NCBI RefSeq assembly: GCF_014138285.1
Contig: NZ_JACGXN010000001.1
Span: 547,314 to 611,313, forward strand
Direction of reading: 5' to 3'
Origin: Phyllobacterium myrsinacearum
Lineage (GTDB): Bacteria > Pseudomonadota > Alphaproteobacteria > Rhizobiales > Rhizobiaceae
Length of the DNA stretch: 64,000 nt
Both the position numbers and the translations under genes were made by a program. Shown here in pieces: positions 11,501 through 19,733 of the stretch (its first letter is position 1; the number at the start of each line of letters is the position of its first letter). Under the pieces are notes generated by a model. That model ran no database searches, was not told the origin of the DNA, and worked only from the letters and a program-made list of their open reading frames with translations.

Positions 11501-11749
11501 ATCGGCTTTCTGCAACTGTGAATGGATATCGGCACAAGGCTTGGGTTGTAACGGGAGAATGTGCACAGACGTCGCGCTTTGCACAAGACCAAAAGAGGCG
11601 AACACTGCGCCGTTATACGCAATGCCGGCACCGGTTCAGTGTTTCTGCCAAACCTGAATCCCGTAGATTCCATCGAGAACCACGACCAATGTCTAATTGA
11701 CGATGGCTTGCTCGATGTAGGAATATTATCCCTTTAAAGGATAGTATTC
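11501..11749. promoter_or_regulatory. Divergent promoter region between the HDAC-like gene and the toxin-like gene
   Basis: A 249-base gap with no convincing gene. The 3' end is AT-rich and holds the imperfect palindrome TATCCCTTTAAAGGATA (11727-11743), which overlaps the AAGGAT ribosome-binding site of the toxin-like gene. A regulator or RNA structure there could control toxin translation; this is inference. Confidence 0.5.
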
Positions 11750-12700
11750 ATGAATTTACATAATGAACATTCTTCCAGACATCTCCGGCTCCGGTGGCAC
11801 ATTTCTGCCAACGAACTCCAACTCAAGGCGCTGAAGCTCGCCCCGCCCAACAGTCTGCGCAGCGGTCAATACCGCCAGCTCGAACACGAGCGCGCATTGC
11901 TGGAAGCCGAACTGAGGCTGCAGAGCGAAATCGATCTCCTGCGGAAGTATGATCCGGATCAGCCACGCGAGCCCGCGGGCATACCGGAGGGTGGGCAGTG
12001 GATCAGCCTCGGACCAAGTGCTGTAGGACTGGCTGCCGCAACTGCGATGGGCACAAGAGCTCTAGTCGAGCATGTTCTGCGAAAGCCTGACGAACCGGGC
12101 TCAAAGCCATTGAAAGAAGGCATTGAAGAGTTCAATCGCCTGTCAAAGCAACGCGATCCAACAAAGACACCGATATTTCTGTTTCGACCGAAAGATTGGA
12201 AACCCGACAATCCCGCAGAACGAACCACGACAAGACCGTCTGCGGAGGTAAAATTGATTACGAAGGATCAGGTCAAGGAAGATTGCCCGGAACACGGCAC
12301 CGTTCAAAACCTCACCAACTTAGCCAAAAACTCCGCCGGCAAGGCCTACAATTATTCATCACCAGTACTTTGGGGCACGGCAGTGCATTCAAGAATGAAA
12401 GAGCTGGTCGACAACAATCATTCCGGTCAATTAATCGCAGAGCGCTCGTTCGTAAAATACAACGAAGATGTCATGGACGATCCAATCTTTTACCAGCGCA
12501 CCCCATCCTACGGCGAAATGGGTTCCATTAGAATCGACGTCTTGGGAAGAGTCCACGATGACGTAGTTTGTGTCTACGATATCAAAACCGGACGTAGCGG
12601 CCTCAGTTTCCCCCGCGTGATCGAAATTGGTGAATCAGTCTCAAGGCGCTACCCAACTAACCCCACAATCATCGTCACTGAAGTAAGGCCAGATCAATGA
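11750..12700 (+). CDS. Putative polymorphic-type toxin with C-terminal PD-(D/E)xK nuclease-like domain
   Basis: I recognise no exact family for this 316-residue protein. Residues 40-66 form a charged helical segment, followed by DPDQPREPAGIPEGGQW (68-84); I recall similar Pro/Gly GGQW segments from alphaproteobacterial phage-structural and toxin proteins. The C-terminal part has a restriction-nuclease-like pattern: Glu218 in the helix HSRMKELV, Asp263 in IRIDVLG, and Asp277-x-Lys279 in VYDIKTG, in the order expected of a PD-(D/E)xK active site. A signal peptide is not evident. The stop overlaps the next gene's start by four bases (ATGA), so the two are co-translated. Codon use looks more AT-rich than neighbours, suggesting transfer. 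A phage remnant is the alternative. Nuclease activity is predicted only. Confidence 0.6.
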   Translation: MNLHNEHSSRHLRLRWHISANELQLKALKLAPPNSLRSGQYRQLEHERALLEAELRLQSEIDLLRKYDPDQPREPAGIPEGGQWISLGPSAVGLAAATAMGTRALVEHVLRKPDEPGSKPLKEGIEEFNRLSKQRDPTKTPIFLFRPKDWKPDNPAERTTTRPSAEVKLITKDQVKEDCPEHGTVQNLTNLAKNSAGKAYNYSSPVLWGTAVHSRMKELVDNNHSGQLIAERSFVKYNEDVMDDPIFYQRTPSYGEMGSIRIDVLGRVHDDVVCVYDIKTGRSGLSFPRVIEIGESVSRRYPTNPTIIVTEVRPDQ

Positions 12701-13353
12701 CCACGACTGCCCAAGTTCGTCAGGTGTTAAACCCGCTTTTGTCGCGCCATTCCGATCTGGCATTGGTTGGGCGATTTCTGATCATCAAGCCTGTCCATCA
12801 CATCGTACGCGGCGTTTTTGTGGATCGCTGCGGAAATCCCAACGAATTTGTACCGACAAAGGTTGTCGATATCCTCTTGCCCAACCGAACCATGTTCACT
12901 TTGGGATGGGGTGGGCGACTCTACAAAGCACCCTACCGGATATGGGATGCAAACAATGCGGATGCGGTCAGCATCATGCGTGAAATGATTGAGCATGAAG
13001 TTCTGCCTGAGTTGCGCAAGATCACCTCATTTGATGACTTTGTGGCGGTCGCGTCCGAAAAGAGACCGCTGCGCGAGCGTGTCGGGTATGAAGCCTTTAC
13101 GTATGAGCACATGCTTTTGGCTATTGCGCACGGTGATTTTGATAAGGCCCGAGAAATCTGGGATTCTGATCCCAAAATTTCTCGGTACATGAAGTCAAAA
13201 AACCCGTCTTTCTATCCTGCCCTTTTGAACAACGACAGATCGGCTCTTGCAGGCTTTTTACATCAATGGGAGGCCCAGACGATCGAGACATACAAGCTTG
13301 AGAAATTCTGGGAGCCCACCCCCTTCCCGCTGGAACTGGAGGAAGGTCGATGA
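12697..13353 (+). CDS. Putative immunity protein, copy A
   Basis: A 218-residue soluble protein with no signal peptide or membrane segment and no family I can name. It starts inside the stop codon of the putative toxin gene (ATGA at 12697), so translation is coupled, the arrangement expected of an immunity gene. Conserved features shared with the next two genes are [26 protein letters not shown], and the C-terminal [15 protein letters not shown]. It is nearly identical in DNA to the third gene, differing mostly by scattered substitutions and one short block (residues around AFTYEHM against AFKGMHM). Immunity function is inferred from position and multiplicity only. Confidence 0.6.
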   Translation: MTTTAQVRQVLNPLLSRHSDLALVGRFLIIKPVHHIVRGVFVDRCGNPNEFVPTKVVDILLPNRTMFTLGWGGRLYKAPYRIWDANNADAVSIMREMIEHEVLPELRKITSFDDFVAVASEKRPLRERVGYEAFTYEHMLLAIAHGDFDKAREIWDSDPKISRYMKSKNPSFYPALLNNDRSALAGFLHQWEAQTIETYKLEKFWEPTPFPLELEEGR

Positions 13354-13997
13354 CAACGGGCGCGCAAATTCGAAAAATGGTAAAGCCCCTGCTCGAACGT
13401 CACGATGATCTGGCGATGGTCGGCAGATTCATGGTTGTAAAACCCATTCATCATCTTCGGCGAGGTGTCTACATAGATTACTGTAGAACCCCTCGTATGT
13501 TTGATCCAAGAACCGTGGTTGATATCCTGATACCAGCAAAGGACCCTGGATCGCTTGGTCTTGGCGATTTTCTCACTGACCCAGGCATCGGATATTGGGA
13601 CTCGACCAATCCTGATGCTGTCGAACGGTTTTTCAGTTTACTTGAAAAGAAGATCCTACCGAAACTACGTTCCACAACGACATTTGATCAATATCAGGAA
13701 CTCGCCGCATATTACCGCGCAACGGCCGGGTATTATGACAGGCAACGTTTCGTTGAAATGCTCATCGCGACTGCAAAGGGGGATTTTGAGCTTGCTCTCT
13801 CTATCCTCGAGCCGCAACAGGATAAGCAACGTTATCTTACCACCATTGCACCATCCTTCTATCCCGCACTGTTGGCGAGAGATCGTATAGAAATTGCCAA
13901 AGTGCTGCACGAATGGGAGGCGTTGGCAGTCCAGAAATGCAAACTGGAGAAATTCTGGGAGCCCACCCCCTTCCCGTTGGAACTGGAGGGAGCCTGA
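13350..13997 (+). CDS. Putative immunity protein, diverged copy B
   Basis: A 215-residue homologue of the flanking genes, overlapping the previous stop by four bases. Shared anchors are [35 protein letters not shown] and the C-terminal [15 protein letters not shown], but much of the middle differs, for example the segment after residue 100. Its last 45 bases are almost identical to the 3' ends of the other two copies although the rest is diverged, which suggests recombination or gene conversion at that point. If these are immunity proteins, B may recognise a related but different toxin. Confidence 0.6.
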   Translation: MTTGAQIRKMVKPLLERHDDLAMVGRFMVVKPIHHLRRGVYIDYCRTPRMFDPRTVVDILIPAKDPGSLGLGDFLTDPGIGYWDSTNPDAVERFFSLLEKKILPKLRSTTTFDQYQELAAYYRATAGYYDRQRFVEMLIATAKGDFELALSILEPQQDKQRYLTTIAPSFYPALLARDRIEIAKVLHEWEALAVQKCKLEKFWEPTPFPLELEGA

Positions 13998-14665
13998 TGA
14001 CCACGACTGTCCAAGTTCGTCAGGTGTTAAGCCCGCTTTTGTCGCGCCATTCCGATCTGGCATTGGTTGGGCGATTTCTGATCATCAAGCCTGTCCATCA
14101 CATCGTACGCGGCGTTTTTGTGGATCGCTGCGGAAATCCCAACGAATTTGTACCGACAAAGGTTGTCGATATCCTCTTGCCCAACCGAACCATGTTCACT
14201 TTGGGATGGGGTGGGCGACTCTACAAAGCACCCTACCGGATATGGGATGCAAACAATGCGGATGCGGTCAGCATCATGTGTGAAATGATCGAGCATGAAG
14301 TTCTGCCTGAGTTACGCAAGATCACCTCATTTGATGACTTTGTGGCGGTCGCGTCCGAAAAGAGACCGCTGCGCGAGCGTGTCGGGTATGAAGCCTTTAA
14401 GGGGATGCACATGCTTTTGGCTATTGCGCACGGTGATTTTGATAAGGCCCGAGAAATCTGGGATTCTGATCCCGGAATTTCTCGGTACATGAAGTCAAAA
14501 AACCCGTCTTTCTATCCCGCCCTTTTGAACAACGACAGATCGGCTCTTGCGGGCTTTTTACATCAATGGGAGGCCCAGACGATCGAGACATACAAGCTTG
14601 AGAAATTCTGGGAGCCCACGCTATTCCCGTTGGAACTTGAGGGCGCTCTGCCCGTCAGGCCATAG
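13997..14665 (+). CDS. Putative immunity protein, copy A' (near duplicate of copy A)
   Basis: A 222-residue protein starting at the TGATG overlap with the previous stop; an upstream in-frame extension reads through the preceding gene and is not credible. It matches copy A nearly base for base over about 640 bases, so the duplication is recent. Its C terminus differs: after LELEGA it ends LPVRP, encoded by bases that also form the antisense 3' end of the convergent PLP-enzyme gene. The module therefore abuts that gene and the reading frame has borrowed a stop from it, with an 11-base overlap. Confidence 0.6.
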   Translation: MTTTVQVRQVLSPLLSRHSDLALVGRFLIIKPVHHIVRGVFVDRCGNPNEFVPTKVVDILLPNRTMFTLGWGGRLYKAPYRIWDANNADAVSIMCEMIEHEVLPELRKITSFDDFVAVASEKRPLRERVGYEAFKGMHMLLAIAHGDFDKAREIWDSDPGISRYMKSKNPSFYPALLNNDRSALAGFLHQWEAQTIETYKLEKFWEPTLFPLELEGALPVRP

Positions 14666-15938
14666 CCAGAGACTGGGTAAGGTCGGCGATCAGATCATCC
14701 GGATGCTCGATGCCGATCGACAGCCGGATCGTGGAATCGAGAACGCCGATTCTCTGCCTGATATCCACGGGCACGCCGGAATGGGTCATGGTCGCGGGGT
14801 GGCTGGCAAGAGACTCGGTTCCACCAAGACTGACCGCCAGTTTGAGGATCTGCAGCGCATTCAGGAATTTGAAGGCGGCAGGCTGGCCCCCCTTGATATC
14901 GAACGAGAAAGTGGAACCAGCGCCGGTGCATTGCGCCGCAAAGGTGCGGCCAAGCGGCGAATTGGCATCGTGATAGGGCAGATAGTGGATTTTCTCCACT
15001 TTCGGATGATCGCGCAGAAAATCCGCGACGGCGAGCGCATTGTTGTTGGCCTTTTCCATGCGAATGCTCAGGGTTTCCAGTGAGCGGCCAAGCATCCAGC
15101 AGGAGTGCGGGTCGAGCTGCGTGCCGATGGCACCGCGCAAAGCCTTGACCTGCTTCATCACAGCTTTCGAGCCGAGGGCGGCGCCGGCGATCAGATCGGA
15201 ATGGCCACCGACATATTTGGTCAACGAGTACAGGGAAATATCAGCACCGTGTTCGATCGGGCGCTGGAAAACCGGTCCCAGCAGGGTGTTGTCGCAGGCA
15301 ATCACCGGCGTATGCCCCTGCTTCTTGCCGATGGCATCGGCGATGCGGCGGATCATGGCCACGTCGACCAGACTATTGGTCGGGTTGGCGGGCGTTTCGA
15401 TCAGGATCATGGAAACCCGGCCCTTGGTCATTGCCTCGTCGGCAGCCGCCTGCACCGAGGCTTCGTTGACACCATCGGCAAAGCCGACAGCGGCCACCCC
15501 CATATTGAGGAATGTCTTGGCCAGCAGGGTTTCGGTGCCGCCATAGAGCGGCTGCGAATGCAGCACCGCATCGCCGGGGCGCACAAAGGCCAGCAAGGTC
15601 GTCGCAATGGCCGACATACCTGAGGAAAACAACGCGCAGCTTTCCGTGCGCTCGTAAACGGCCAGACGGTCCTCGACGATTTCGCTGTTGGGGTGATTGA
15701 AACGGGAATAAACGAGACCTGCGCCGACGCCTGCAGGCGGCTCCTTGCGGCCGGAGACAAAATCAAAGAAGTCGCGGCCTTCCTCGGCTGATTTGAACAC
15801 GAAGGTCGAGGTCAGGAACACCGGCGGCTTGACCGCACCTTCCGACAGCTCCGGGTCGTAACCATAGTTCAGCATCAATGTTTCAGGATGCAATTTGTGG
15901 TTGCCGATATGGGTTTTGGACGGATGGGGAGCGACCAT
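14655..15938 (-). CDS. Cys/Met metabolism PLP-dependent lyase (methionine gamma-lyase / cystathionine gamma-synthase family)
   Basis: A 427-residue fold-type I PLP enzyme that performs elimination or replacement on sulfur amino acids. The PLP lysine lies in [18 protein letters not shown], with the phosphate-binding [16 protein letters not shown] and ETPANPTN motifs upstream. The ATG at 15938 is chosen because GAGGAG precedes it; upstream extension reads through the divergent promoter. A divergent Lrp-family gene 126 bases away resembles the mdeR-mdeA arrangement of Pseudomonas, which favours methionine gamma-lyase, but O-acetylhomoserine sulfhydrylase or cystathionine gamma-synthase cannot be excluded. 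Confidence 0.85.
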   Translation of the reverse strand: MVAPHPSKTHIGNHKLHPETLMLNYGYDPELSEGAVKPPVFLTSTFVFKSAEEGRDFFDFVSGRKEPPAGVGAGLVYSRFNHPNSEIVEDRLAVYERTESCALFSSGMSAIATTLLAFVRPGDAVLHSQPLYGGTETLLAKTFLNMGVAAVGFADGVNEASVQAAADEAMTKGRVSMILIETPANPTNSLVDVAMIRRIADAIGKKQGHTPVIACDNTLLGPVFQRPIEHGADISLYSLTKYVGGHSDLIAGAALGSKAVMKQVKALRGAIGTQLDPHSCWMLGRSLETLSIRMEKANNNALAVADFLRDHPKVEKIHYLPYHDANSPLGRTFAAQCTGAGSTFSFDIKGGQPAAFKFLNALQILKLAVSLGGTESLASHPATMTHSGVPVDIRQRIGVLDSTIRLSIGIEHPDDLIADLTQSLAMA

Positions 15939-15986
15939 GCGAATCTCCTCGCGTGAAGGGTGGGGCATTGCCAAGCAAATTATATC

Positions 15987-16012
15987 AAAAGCAGGGATCA
16001 ATCCTTGCTTTT
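15987..16012. promoter_or_regulatory. 26-bp palindrome in the divergent PLP-lyase/Lrp promoter
   Basis: AAAAGCAGGGAT (15987-15998) and ATCCTTGCTTTT (16001-16012) pair as an inverted repeat with 11 of 12 matches around a 2-base centre. It lies between the two divergent starts and is a good candidate operator for the Lrp-type protein. The assignment is positional. Confidence 0.55.
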
Positions 16013-16063
16013 TACGATCAAATTGCATTGATTGCCGCTAACAATTGCCACGAATGGGAAATT

Positions 16064-16522
16064 ATGACGCAGAAAATTGCTGACGAGACGGACCGGCGCA
16101 TTCTGAAAGAGCTACAGGCGGATGCGCGGATCACCAACAACGATCTGGCCGAGCGGGTCGGACTATCCCCGTCCCCCTGCCTGCGCCGTCTGCGGCGCAT
16201 GGAGGAAGCCGGTATCATTCGCGGCTACACAACCCTCGTCGATCCCATCATCGAGGGCTGGACCATGGCCGCCATCGCCACGATCCGGCTCAGTCGTCAG
16301 CACGAGGATGAGATTGTCATGTTCGAAGAGGCCATCCGAGGCTGGGATGAAGTGCTGGAATGCCACCTTGTCACTGGCTCGCGCGACTATGTGCTGAAAG
16401 TCATGAGTGCCGGGCTGGAACAATATGAGCGCTTCATCAAGGAAAAGATCGCCCGGCTGAAATGCGTCGCCTCCATCGAGACGAGCTTTATCATGAATAC
16501 GATCAAGGAGCGGCGGGTTTAG
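16064..16522 (+). CDS. Lrp/AsnC family transcriptional regulator
   Basis: A 152-residue feast/famine regulator: an N-terminal winged HTH (DETDRRILKELQADARITNN through VGLSPSPCLRRLRRMEEAGI, about 7-60) and a C-terminal RAM effector/oligomerisation domain (about 70-145) with VLECHLVTGSRDYVLKV. The ATG at 16064 is chosen as it begins the canonical domain and has GGGAA upstream; a longer frame extends into the promoter. Divergent from the Cys/Met lyase, which it probably controls in response to an amino acid such as methionine (inference). Confidence 0.93.
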   Translation: MTQKIADETDRRILKELQADARITNNDLAERVGLSPSPCLRRLRRMEEAGIIRGYTTLVDPIIEGWTMAAIATIRLSRQHEDEIVMFEEAIRGWDEVLECHLVTGSRDYVLKVMSAGLEQYERFIKEKIARLKCVASIETSFIMNTIKERRV

Positions 16523-16815
16523 AGATTTCCCGTTGCAGGGATATTGGTTCGCGGTTCGACAAGCTCACCATGAGGGAGAGTGAGGATTGCAGGGAGTGAC
16601 GTTCTGCAACGTCTCGATCCTGCAATATCTCCGATTGACCTTGCAACCAGCTCTTCTCCCTCATGGTGAGCCTGTCGAACCACGCGCGAGGGGTTTGCAG
16701 CCCATGAATAAACAAAGATCGAACCCCGGATGCAAAGTTACACTCCCCGCCCGCTCCACTTCCCCAGCGTGGTCCGTGTGGAGGCAGATCAAAGCGGGAT
16801 AACCCTGGAAACGCG
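16523..16815. repeat. Intergenic region with a long imperfect inverted repeat (dispersed family, copy 1)
   Basis: About 290 bases without a gene. Left arm 16553-16579 (GGTTCGACAAGCTCACCATG and on) and right arm 16655-16681 (ending GTGAGCCTGTCGAACC) are inverted copies with a few differences, around roughly 75 bases. The same sequence, including CTCACCATGAGGGAG and neighbouring AGTGAGGATTGC, recurs at 62596-62745. This marks an intergenic palindromic repeat family, seen twice here and both times downstream of a gene. Confidence 0.75.
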
Positions 16816-17037
16816 CTATCCGACTCTACCAAGCAGCTCCGCAACGGCGCAATGCATCGCCGCTGCAACTTGCTCGGCGGTTTCCAGGGTAACGTTCATT
16901 CGCTCCGCTTCCATGCGGCTGACATATGCCTGATCTGCACCAATGCGCATCGCCAATTCTTCCTGCGAGATCCCCAGGGCACCCCGTCTTTCTTTCACAG
17001 CCAGACCAAATCGCTTCTTGATATCCATAAGAGGCAC
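16816..17037 (-). CDS. Small XRE-family HTH regulator
   Basis: A 73-residue protein that is essentially one helix-turn-helix domain: LAVKERRGALGISQEELAMR, then IGADQAYVSRMEAERMNVTL and AEQVAAAMHCAVAELLG. Such single-domain XRE proteins act as repressors of nearby genes. It starts 12 bases after the ribB stop on the same strand, so it may be read from the ribB transcript. Targets are unknown. Confidence 0.85.
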   Translation of the reverse strand: MPLMDIKKRFGLAVKERRGALGISQEELAMRIGADQAYVSRMEAERMNVTLETAEQVAAAMHCAVAELLGRVG

Positions 17038-17048
17038 GAAGCCACTAG

Positions 17049-18152
17049 TCAGATAATATCCGTTCGCGTGATCTGGATGCCAAACCCTTCAAGGCCGACA
17101 TAGTGCCGTTCGCGAGACGACAGCAGGCGGATCGAGCTGATGCCGAGATCCTTCAGAATCTGCGCGCCGAGACCGATCTGGCGCCATTCTTCTTCGCGCA
17201 CCTTGGCTTCCGCATGGGCCTCGCGATCCTGCAGCGTGGCACGGTTACGGTCATCATCGCGGCCGACACCGACCGAGCCTTCACGCAGATAGACGATGAC
17301 GCCACGCTTTTCCTCGGCAATGCGCTTCATAATGCTGTCGAGCGTGTTGCGCGCACCAAATACGTCACTGAGGATGTCTTCACGCTGCAGGCGCACAGGC
17401 ACATCCTCGCCGTCGCGGATATCGCCAAAGACGATGGCGGCGTGGTGCATCGGCTCCCATGGCAGCGCATAGGTGATGGCCTTCGCCTGTCCGGCGCAGG
17501 TGTCGATCTCGTACTCGCCGATGCGCTCGATCAGGGTTTCCTTGCGCTGACGATAGGCGATGAGATCAGCCACCGTCACCTGATGCAGCGTGTGGGTTTC
17601 GGCAAAGCTTGCCACCTGCGGGCCGCGCATGACGGAACCATCATCGTTGACGAGCTCGCAGATGACGCCGACGGGTGGCAAACCGGCGAGCTTGCACAGA
17701 TCCACAGCGGCTTCCGTATGGCCGGAACGCATGAGCACGCCGCCCTCGCGCGCGATCAACGGGAAAATATGCCCCGGACGCACAAAGTCAGCGGCACCTG
17801 CGTTGGGATTGGCGAGGTTGCGGACAGTCAACGTGCGGTCATCGGCAGAAATGCCTGTCGTGGTTCCGTGCTTGTAGTCCACGGTCACGGTGAAGGCGGT
17901 CGAATGCGGCGCGTCGTTCTCGGCCACCATCGGCGCAAGGTTAAGACGCCTGGCGTGATCGCGCGGCATGGGCGTGCAGACGATGCCGGAGGTGTGACGC
18001 ACGATGAATGCCATCTTTTCCGGGGTGCAATGCACCGCCGCGACGATCAGATCGCCTTCGTTCTCGCGCCCGTCGTCGTCCATGACAACGACGATTTCAC
18101 CGCGTTCGAACGCACGCAGCGCATCGACGACCCGTTTCTGATTGTAAGCCAT
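17049..18152 (-). CDS. ribB: 3,4-dihydroxy-2-butanone 4-phosphate synthase with degenerate GTP cyclohydrolase II-like domain
   Basis: The N-terminal DHBP synthase (about 1-205) makes the four-carbon unit of riboflavin from ribulose 5-phosphate and keeps its acidic [12 protein letters not shown] motif, HTSGIVC and GHTEAAVDL. The C-terminal GTP cyclohydrolase II-like domain (about 210-360) has lost the zinc cysteines: where active enzymes carry C..GD....CxC it reads [18 protein letters not shown]. It should therefore be a single-activity RibB, like the RibBX proteins described in proteobacteria; a separate RibA must exist. It lies 15 bases after aroC on the same strand. I see no FMN riboswitch in front of it. 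Confidence 0.93.
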   Translation of the reverse strand: MAYNQKRVVDALRAFERGEIVVVMDDDGRENEGDLIVAAVHCTPEKMAFIVRHTSGIVCTPMPRDHARRLNLAPMVAENDAPHSTAFTVTVDYKHGTTTGISADDRTLTVRNLANPNAGAADFVRPGHIFPLIAREGGVLMRSGHTEAAVDLCKLAGLPPVGVICELVNDDGSVMRGPQVASFAETHTLHQVTVADLIAYRQRKETLIERIGEYEIDTCAGQAKAITYALPWEPMHHAAIVFGDIRDGEDVPVRLQREDILSDVFGARNTLDSIMKRIAEEKRGVIVYLREGSVGVGRDDDRNRATLQDREAHAEAKVREEEWRQIGLGAQILKDLGISSIRLLSSRERHYVGLEGFGIQITRTDII

Positions 18153-18167
18153 GTATGCGCCTCTTGA

Positions 18168-19262
18168 TTAAATGCGGCCGGTCTGGCCGCGGTGTCTGAG
18201 ATAGTGATCGGCAATCGCGCAGGCAACCATGGCTTCGCCGATGGGAACAGCGCGGATACCGACGCAAGGATCGTGACGGCCCTTGGTCATCACATCCACC
18301 TGCTTGCCATCGGCGTCAATGCTCTGGCGCGGGGTCAGGATAGAGGATGTTGGCTTGACCGCAAAACGCGCGACAACCGGCGCGCCGCTGGAAATACCGC
18401 CGAGGATACCGCCGGCATGATTCGACAGGAAGATCGGCTTGCCGTGATTATCCATGCGCATCTGGTCGGCGTTTTCCTCGCCGCTGAGCTTGGCAGCTTC
18501 GAAACCATCGCCGATTTCGACGCCTTTCACCGCATTGATGGACATGAGATAGCTGGCAATATCCTGATCAAGCTTGCCATAAACGGGCGCACCAAGCCCA
18601 GCTGGCACATTTTCGGCGACAATTTCGACCACGGCACCAATGGACGACCCCGCCTTGCGGATACCGTCGAGATATCCGGCGAAGAGATCGACGGAGCCGG
18701 GGTCCGGTGTGAAGAACGGATTGTTGTCCACTTCGTCCCAATCCCAACGATCCCTGTCGATTGTATGAATGCCCATGCCAACCAACGCACCGCGCACGAC
18801 GAGGCCGGGCACCACCTTGCGGGCAATCGCCCCGGCGGCAACACGCGCCGCGGTTTCGCGCGCGGAAGAACGCCCGCCGCCACGATAGTCGCGGATGCCG
18901 TATTTCACGTCATAGGTGTAATCGGCGTGGCCAGGGCGGTACTGACGGGCAATATCGCCATAATCCTTGGACCGCTGGTCCGTGTTTTCGATCATCATCG
19001 AAATCGGCGTACCCGTGGAGATCATGGTGACGCCGTCATCCTGCAGCATGAAACCGGACAAAACTTTTACCTGATCCGGCTCTCGGCGCTGGGTCGTGTA
19101 TTTGGACTGGCCGGGCTTGCGCTTGTCGAGATAGGCCTGAATCTCGGCTTCCGTAAAGCTGATACCGGGCGGACAGCCGTCGACCACGCAACCAAGCGCG
19201 ATTCCATGGCTTTCACCCCAAGTGGTGACACGAAAAAGATGACCGAAAGTATTATGCGACAT
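18168..19262 (-). CDS. aroC: Chorismate synthase
   Basis: Last enzyme of the shikimate pathway, converting EPSP to chorismate with reduced FMN. The 364-residue protein opens with [20 protein letters not shown] and shows the family signatures [17 protein letters not shown] and [15 protein letters not shown], all at expected positions. Co-directional with ribB and the XRE gene downstream; its promoter lies in the gap toward the DUF1344 gene. Confidence 0.97.
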   Translation of the reverse strand: MSHNTFGHLFRVTTWGESHGIALGCVVDGCPPGISFTEAEIQAYLDKRKPGQSKYTTQRREPDQVKVLSGFMLQDDGVTMISTGTPISMMIENTDQRSKDYGDIARQYRPGHADYTYDVKYGIRDYRGGGRSSARETAARVAAGAIARKVVPGLVVRGALVGMGIHTIDRDRWDWDEVDNNPFFTPDPGSVDLFAGYLDGIRKAGSSIGAVVEIVAENVPAGLGAPVYGKLDQDIASYLMSINAVKGVEIGDGFEAAKLSGEENADQMRMDNHGKPIFLSNHAGGILGGISSGAPVVARFAVKPTSSILTPRQSIDADGKQVDVMTKGRHDPCVGIRAVPIGEAMVACAIADHYLRHRGQTGRI

Positions 19263-19433
19263 GAGGTTACCCGGCGTTATGTCAGGGGGTTTTATGAGCG
19301 TTTACGCTTGTGGTCAAACCCGCCGCTGAAATTCCTTTATCCGTCACGAAAAAAGCAATTGTTTTGCCACAAATGAACGCTCTAAGTTGACGGACAAATC
19401 GGCCACCAGATTTTGATTAAAGAGGATATCAAA

Positions 19434-19688
19434 ATGCGTTTCATCGTTGCAACATTCATGTTCGTCGCTTCCCTGCTTCCGGTCGGCGCGCTCGCTGACG
19501 ATGCGCAAGGCACCATCACCAAAATCGATGAAGACAATTCGACGATTACGCTTGACGATGGCAAGGTCTACAAGCTGCCGGGCGAATTCGATTTCAGCGC
19601 CATCGACAAGGGTATGAAGGTCACGATTATGTTCGATCTGGTCAACAAAGAGCGCTTCATCACCGATATCGAAGAATCAGTGCAATAA
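19434..19688 (+). CDS. Small secreted DUF1344 family protein
   Basis: An 84-residue protein: a signal peptide (MRFIVATFMFVASLLPVGALA) then a short beta-rich domain, GTITKIDEDNSTITLDDGKV, which matches what I know as DUF1344, a family of small rhizobial periplasmic proteins of unknown function. The ATG at 19434 is preferred because AGAGG precedes it; an in-frame ATG seven codons earlier has no such site. Divergent from aroC and convergent with the phosphatase gene. Confidence 0.8.
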   Translation: MRFIVATFMFVASLLPVGALADDAQGTITKIDEDNSTITLDDGKVYKLPGEFDFSAIDKGMKVTIMFDLVNKERFITDIEESVQ

Positions 19689-19709
19689 GCATCTGTTTGC
19701 AACGATTTG

Positions 19710-19733
19710 GACCTGGATGATTACATCCAGGTC
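19710..19733. terminator. Hairpin shared by convergent DUF1344 and phosphatase genes
   Basis: GACCTGGATG (19710-19719) and CATCCAGGTC (19724-19733) are perfect 10-base arms with loop ATTA. The hairpin covers the stop codon of the minus-strand phosphatase gene and follows the DUF1344 stop, so it may serve both directions. There is no clear T-run. Confidence 0.55.

Noticed and set aside
11750-14665. Prophage remnant as an explanation of the toxin/immunity-like module
   Set aside because: The GGQW-type motif occurs in phage proteins too, but no integrase, structural, lysis or repeat boundary is present and the coupled paralogue array is not phage-like. Not excluded, only less likely.
15938-16064. 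SAM-II riboswitch before the Cys/Met lyase
   Set aside because: The leader is short and shows an inverted repeat suited to protein binding, not the SAM-II pseudoknot sequence.
18153-18167. FMN riboswitch before ribB
   Set aside because: Only 15 bases separate aroC and ribB, far too short for the element.
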